A stretch of DNA of 64,000 bases from the NCBI GenBank assembly GCA_016169945.1, contig JADLSH010000369.1, positions 8,333,001 to 8,397,000 on the forward strand. The letters run 5' to 3'. Below the pieces are notes generated by a model. That model had not been told where the DNA came from. It saw only the letters and a program-made list of their open reading frames with translations, and ran no database searches. Source of the DNA: Trachythela sp. YZ-2020 (lineage: Eukaryota; Cnidaria; Anthozoa; Malacalcyonacea; Clavulariidae). Below are positions 58,990 through 64,000 of the stretch, piece by piece (positions within the stretch are counted from its first letter, which is position 1; every line of letters starts with the position of its first letter). The translations under genes were made by a program, and so were the position numbers.

Positions 58990-60165
58990 ATTATCAGTTC
59001 GACTACGAATCGCTCAACTAACCACAGAACAAAGACTTTTGATTTGGTTGATCACCGTCTATTAGTGGATAAATTAAAATCACTCAATCTACCATTGTCA
59101 ACAACGAATTGGATCATTGACTTTCTGACAGATCGTGAGCAACGAGTTAAATTGACTGAATCATGCTTTTCTGAATGGCAAGCTGTTCGTTCGGGTGTTC
59201 CCCAAGGAACTAAACTTGGTCCGTGGTTATATGCATTAATGATAAACGACCTTAAGACCTCTAGTGTTGATTCGTGGAAGTTCGTAGATGTATAACATCA
59301 TCTGAAATAGTGAACAAGCCGGTCCCAAGCCAGATCCAGTCATCCGTAGACGAAATTCAAACTTGGACTAACAACTCGCTGGCAGAATTGAATGAAGGTA
59401 AATGTAAGGAACTTCGCATTGATTTTTCAAGGCGGAAAAACGAAGCCAGAGTTTTTGATCCCGTTCTGGTAAATGGCAAAGAACTTGAAATTGTCAAGCA
59501 TGCAAAGATCCTTGGTGTGACTATTAGTAACGATTTGAAGTGGAATGCACACGTTGAGATAATCGTTTCGCGTGTAACCAAGAGAATATATCTGATTACA
59601 CAATTAAAGCGGGCAAGATTTCTACCAACTGACATTGTAAAAATTTACTGTGCTTGCATTCGCCCAATATTGGAATATGCTGCACCGGTCTTTCACAATT
59701 CCTTGCCGCAATATCTAAGTTTGGACATTGAACGAGTTCAAAAACGATGTTTAAGAATTATTCACCCTGAATTGTCTTATGCTGAGGCAATTAAACAGTG
59801 TAATCTGTCAACTCTGTCCGATCGAAGATCAAAGATCTGTGAAAAACTGTTTTCACAGACTATTAATGATATCGATCATAAATTATATAGTTTACTACCA
59901 GAAAAGAATACTTCATCATACTCGTTAAGAAAGACCAGAACTTTCTCAGTTCCCAAAATTCGGACAGAACGATTCAAGAACTCATTCATAATTTCCAATA
60001 GTTTAAAATTTTAGGCTTTTTAAAATTGTATGTAGCCCATGTAGTCATATTTCTCTCAACTTTTTATAACTAAGTAGGTATCCTCTATTGTCAAGTCGGA
60101 TTCAATTCAGTCATTCGATTGTCATTGAACTAATAAACTATTAAACTGTCAAAGAGTGTTTATTG
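58990..60165 (+). pseudogene. 5'-truncated LINE RT, frameshift at the catalytic box
   Basis: The frame from 59044 reads LVDHRLLVDKLKSLNL, SGVPQGTKLGPWLYALMIND and SWKFVD, then loses the frame at the F-V-D-D catalytic motif (about 59289). The next frame goes on SSEIVNKPVPSQIQSSVDEI, HAKILGVTISNDLKWN, EYAAPVFHNSLP, VQKRCLRIIHP and YSLRKTR to the end at 60014. A single-base loss explains it. The tail is AATAAACTATTAAACTG. Confidence 0.88.
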
Positions 60166-60174
60166 TGTTAAATT

Positions 60175-61133
60175 ACACGCAAACTGAAAGTCCGACCGCA
60201 GTGATAAACCGTTTCCGAGAAAGGTTTCCTGATCGAATCCCACCTGTGCCAAGCACAATTTGAAAAAAACTCCAGGAAATATTTGAATTCAGGAACGAGC
60301 CTCGACCATAACAAAGGCAATTCTGGTAGAAGAAGAACCGCGCGATCTGCAGAAAACATTGTCGCTGTCAGACATCTTCTCCAGGAAAACCCACACGTAA
60401 GTGCTCGCCGCAATCCTCCTCCCATTTCCAGTGCAGGCTTTAACAGGATAACCAGGCTTGACCTAAGATGGCACCCATACCAAATGCACGTGCAGTGATT
60501 GGAGACGAAGCCGGATTTGCGATGAATGGAGAAGTGAACTCTCATAATGTTAGGCAATATGCATCAAAGGAACAACCGCCTGCGTTCCATTTTCAAAGGA
60601 ACAATTCGCGTGAAAAACTGACTGTCTGGGCAGGACTCTGCGGAAATAGATTGATTGTTGTCCCTTACTTTTTCGAAGGAAATGTAGACGGCATTGCTTG
60701 TCTTAGAATGCTGAATGAGTTTGTTTTCCCGCAACTCGCATTGCATTTCAACAATCAGTATTGGGAAGGAATGTTTCGGGGTCTTTGGTGGATACAAGAT
60801 GGTGCTCCAGCGCATCGTCTCCTTGATGTAAGGGATAGCCTAAGAGGTGTTTTTGGAAATAACCGCGTCATAGGGTTAGGTCATGATGTCGAATGGTCAC
60901 CTCGTTCACCAGACTTGACACCATGTGACTTTTCTCTTTGGGGATATCTCAAAGACAAAGTATTTTCTAGTCCACCGCACGACATTAACGAATTACGCCA
61001 GAGAATTGTCGACGAGTTCAATGCCTTACGAGAGCATCCTGCCTTCATTAGCCGGACAGTGTGTGATATGCATAGGCGAACAATGCTTTGTGTTGCGAGA
61101 AATGGGGGTCATGTCGAAGGACGATATGCATGA
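60175..61133 (+). pseudogene. Tc1/mariner-like transposase (DDE/D), N-terminal part broken
   Basis: The main frame 60468-61133 has VIGDEAGFAMNGEVNSHNVR with the first Asp, WWIQDGAPAHRLLDVRDSLR with the second, and SPRSPDLTPCDFSLWGYLKD with the third. About 42 residues separate the second and third Asp, more than the 34 of classic mariners. Upstream pieces (INRFRERFPDRIPP at 60190, HLLQENPHVSARRNPP at about 60370) hold the DNA-binding part in shifted frames, and the link through HPYQMHV is deleted. It is not functional. Confidence 0.85.
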
Positions 61134-61199
61134 TAATCAGATAATTGTAAATCAATTTAAATAAAAAAATCTTATTGTTTGTTTGATGTACGTTGCTCA

Positions 61200-61612
61200 T
61201 GGGTTCGTGTTGACGTTACTGGATGAGTTTCAAACCGGCCTCAAATTCGTCCTTTTTTCCTTGCGTAAACAATAAAACTGGTCCTGTTTTCGTCCTGCAT
61301 GTTTCACCATGTAAACAGCTGAAACGGAATTTGAAACAGTTCAAAAACGGTTCGAAAAGAGTTTGAAAACGGTTCGCAACTCTGCCGGTATCATCTAGTG
61401 AACGTATTAAACCCCGTGATGATTTTCTGCCGGCAGAGTTTTGTACCGGGTTCGTAGAAAACATCGCGCCACTCGCTTAGCCGTGCTGAAACTCTCACAG
61501 TTTGATGTTCACACATTAACACATTAATTATAATTTCTTTACAGAACGTACGAATTTCTACATCCCCAAGCATGAAATTCCTTTCTATAGCTGTATATTG
61601 TGTTTACGCACC
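61200..61612. other. No gene seen
   Basis: GTTTGAAAC/GGTTCGAAAAGAG words recur at 61320-61380, and GCCGGCAGAG-like words occur twice near 61380 and 61430. No protein is supported. Confidence 0.4.
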
Positions 61613-61867
61613 CGGCTGCAGTTTTTTTATACACCCTGTTACCCTGTATGCTGAACCCACGGGTGCTTAAAACAATTGAATTGACTTTTATGCATACCGA
61701 ATTTTATGAGCTTTTTGGTTTCGTCCAACATATGAATTATGTGCTGTACTTTGAGTCTGGGTATAATGTAAAACAGTACAAACTCGTTGCTCGTTGCTCA
61801 TGATATGACTAATTAGTAATTTGACAATTTTTATGCAGTTATGCTCCTTCATACGATTAGAAGCTAT

Positions 61868-61980
61868 TTTAAATTCCTCTAGCATAAAAAATTGTGCTCT
61901 AAATAAATAATAGGTTAAAAGGTTTTAAATTCCCAGAGCATAAAATCTTGTGCCCCTAACAAACAATAGGTTAATTTTAG
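61868..61980. repeat. Tandem duplication of a ~56-bp unit
   Basis: TTTTAAATTCCTCTAGCATA ... AATAATAGGTTAAAAGG is repeated as TTTTAAATTCCCAGAGCATA ... AACAATAGGTTAATTTTAG. Confidence 0.85.
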
Positions 61981-62002
61981 TCTTTTTTATACACCCCCTG
62001 TA

Positions 62003-63558
62003 GAATGCCGATTTTATTAGAGCACACGAACGACAAGATAGATACAGACTATTTCACATCGAACATGACTTGACGACAATTATGACCAAATGGAAACCAG
62101 GCTTAACCTAATATATTGAGGAATAGGTTTCGTGTTTATATGAATTTTTTTTAGTTAACATGGTGACTTTAAAATACCATACATCAGATTGCAGAAATTA
62201 TAGATTGTGTCACATGAACTACTACGATATCTTGCATCTTTCGTATGTACGCATAGGTCGATCTTCATCACTTCCTTTCTTCAGTTCCTCCCTCTAAGAC
62301 TATGTCCCCATTCTTTTCCTTGTCTTGTTATTTTTCCATATATTCTTCCTTCCATTACTGACTTTTCGTCTCCTCGGCAAACACTGTTTATTTTCCACCC
62401 TCTCTGATATTGATTGCTCTCTTCTCACTGGAACTCTCATATCTCACTCACGGTATTCTCTTCGTTATATGTCCTTTCATTTATATATAAGGTATTTCAA
62501 ATACAAATATGATTTTACAATCTTCTTTATGCAGTAACATTAAAATATGAACCACAAATATAATCGAAAATGAGCATTTTACCTACTTAATTTTACTAAA
62601 TATGACGTAGAAATAATTCCGCACAATGCGGAGCAAAATTTATCCTTCCCCCTTTGACATCACTGTAAAGGAAATCATTTGTAATTGCTAGATTTATTAA
62701 TTGGCAATGGAATTCCACGCTATCTTACTGAGTTTTTTACTGTATTTACTGCATTTCCGACTTAGTAAATTCACAATAAATGGGTGTCACACCCCTCTCC
62801 CTATATTAAGTAATCCCCGTCAATGTGCCTGAAATACATAAGCCCCCCGGGTTGTTACGTTAAGTTATCTACCATCCATAAAGATAGTCCAACAAAGGTA
62901 AAAACAATTTAAATTCACTGAACAAGCAAATGGTATGACGAAAGATATTATGCAAACGACACAAGTGTATAATATTCATGTATATACTTGCAATCACAAA
63001 GTATTAACAAAGTATTGGTAAAGAGCTATTCCATAAAGGTAATCTTAATATTAATATTAATGTGTCTAAAAGGGTTATTTTCAACCTAAAAAGTATATGA
63101 CCAGTACTAGTAGCCTGCGACATCATCTTAATTTGAACATTCCTTTGAATATCATCTCAGAGTGTGTCACATTATAATGAAAACAGTAATAAATTATTTT
63201 ACCGAATATAGCGCTAATATCGTACAATCTATATGCAAAGTCTTCCATGCATGCCATACTGTTAATTCATCAATGGAGTGCTGGATGCACCAATGCTGCA
63301 CTAGTCGTTTTTATATAATTTGTTTACCTTGTCACCCATTAGGTTAGGTCAAACGGTTAAGTTGTTTCTGTTAAAGTCAATCAGGCATCAGTTTATCAAA
63401 CTGGTCCAGGTACTGGTGTCGAGAGGGCATTCTGTCAAAATAAGAGACAAAATATAGAATTAGTTCTTAAACAAATTTCTAAACTGCAACACAGAAGATT
63501 CGACCTATAAAGGGGAAAATTGATTTTGCAGAAAGGTATTAAAACATGTGGTACAAAC
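62003..63558. other. Presumed intron or spacer, no gene seen
   Basis: A pyrimidine-rich stretch (62260-62410) is followed by AT-rich DNA. No family repeat or coding pattern was recognised. If the exon at 63559 belongs to a minus-strand gene, its tail exon could lie here. Confidence 0.4.
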
Positions 63559-63685
63559 CTGGATATGAACTCGTGGGACAGTTCCATAATCTTCATTTTC
63601 TTCTTCTTCAATAAGTAAACCTCTCTTTCGTTTTACAACCATCTTGTAAGCAACATAAGAACCAATAACAAGAACAATCACAAAT
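63559..63685 (-). CDS. Membrane-helix exon of a further receptor-like gene
   Basis: The acceptor TTTGCTTTAG (687-686 of the 63-kb block) and donor CCAG|GTTTGT bound a 127-bp exon. It has one base plus 42 codons: FVIVLVIGSYVAYKMVV (helix), KRKRG (stop-transfer), an acidic stretch, then EDYGTVPRVHIQ. Length, start phase and end phase are identical to exon 6 (762-888), and N-x-D-[FY] aligns. YGTV fits a YxxPhi sorting signal. It lacks the GA-G-E-P-FW tail, so it is at most a distant relative. An unrelated membrane protein is possible. Confidence 0.55.
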
Positions 63686-64000
63686 CTAAAGCAAATTGTA
63701 AAATAGAGCGAAGTCAAAGTCTTGTGACCCCTGAGAGGGAAAATAAGATGTGGTTTATATACAGATAGCACACCATTTTGTCTAAATAACTGATTAACTG
63801 ACAATTGATATCTATTTGACTGACAACTGACCAAAGATTTTAAACAACAGCTGGCAAACGATAAAAAATGCAATTTAGAACTAACATCTTACAAAAGATT
63901 TTAATGAAAGCTTGAATTTTAACTCAGTCAACTGACGATTCGGACCCGAGGACATTGCATTCAGAACACTCCTGTTGTAGGTACGATAATTCTTCCTAAT
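63686..64000. other. Upstream intron of the 63.6-kb exon, no other feature
   Basis: This is AT-rich sequence with no recognised repeat or exon up to the window edge. Confidence 0.4.

Larger units (their letters stand above)
58756..62000 (+). mobile_element. Tc1/mariner-superfamily transposon, decayed, with a LINE nested in it
   Basis: The left end is TA|CAGGGCGTATAAAAAAACG. Inverted matches are GTTTTTTTATACACCCTG (61621-61638) and CTTTTTTATACACCCCCTG|TA (61982-62000). The second has the TA. The transposase remnant is 60175-61133, and a LINE occupies 58990-60160. Which right end belongs to this copy is uncertain. Confidence 0.6.

Noticed and set aside
1..64000. CRISPR array, bacterial operons or promoters
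   Set aside because: The sequence is eukaryotic; the regular repeats are microsatellites, minisatellites or transposon arms without spacers.

Overview
This is eukaryotic, metazoan genomic DNA. It has AT-rich introns, canonical GT-AG splice sites and very dense transposable elements, and most long reading frames belong to mobile elements. The mix of CR1/L2-type non-LTR retrotransposons (one with a PHD finger), a Ty3/gypsy element, Mutator-like and Tc1/mariner-like transposases, many foldback MITEs and Polinton-type termini suits a marine invertebrate, perhaps a cnidarian. That taxon is inference only.

The host gene is a cation-dependent mannose-6-phosphate-receptor-like gene on the minus strand. 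I assembled it from seven small coding exons whose phases fit: 48006-47813 (signal peptide), 31879-31789, 4461-4325, 2555-2465, 1746-1646 (lumenal domain), 888-762 (membrane segment and tail) and 27-1 (tail, leaving the window). About 0.75 kb of coding sequence is spread over 48 kb, and the introns (one of 27 kb, one of 16 kb) hold nearly all the mobile DNA. Near 57.0-58.7 kb lies a diverged second copy of the exon 4-exon 5 segment. At 63.6 kb an exon of the same length and phase as the membrane exon suggests a further relative.

Region by region: 0-4.5 kb has exons 3-7, small hairpin MITEs and a (CTTGT)n array. 4.5-31.6 kb (intron 2) has a LINE joined to a broken Mutator-like transposase, a LINE interrupted by a 931-bp foldback, a nearly intact LINE (15.0-18.0 kb), a complete but inactivated Ty3/gypsy element (19.9-25.1 kb) and a long PHD-finger LINE nested in a terminal-repeat element (25.4-31.6 kb). 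32.1-35.6 kb is a palindromic foldback element carrying a LINE and a tRNA-derived SINE. 35.8-40.8 kb holds LINE wreckage, a 33-bp minisatellite and a (GTT)n array.

The most unusual object is at 40844-47283. It is a 6.4-kb element that is almost entirely a palindrome (two 2.7-kb arms and a 1-kb loop), has AG...CT termini and a 6-bp target duplication, and is inserted in a LINE. Each arm carries the same three small genes: a 122-codon possible Bcl-2-like protein, a 129-codon unknown protein, and a C2H2 zinc-finger acidic protein. It has no polymerase, integrase or capsid gene. It looks like an integrated snap-back (defective) genome of a Polinton/adintovirus-type element.

47.3-64 kb contains the first coding exon, LINE scraps, a foldback element with a nested hAT-type MITE (8-bp duplication), the paralogous receptor exons, and a decayed Tc1/mariner-like transposon with a LINE inside it.
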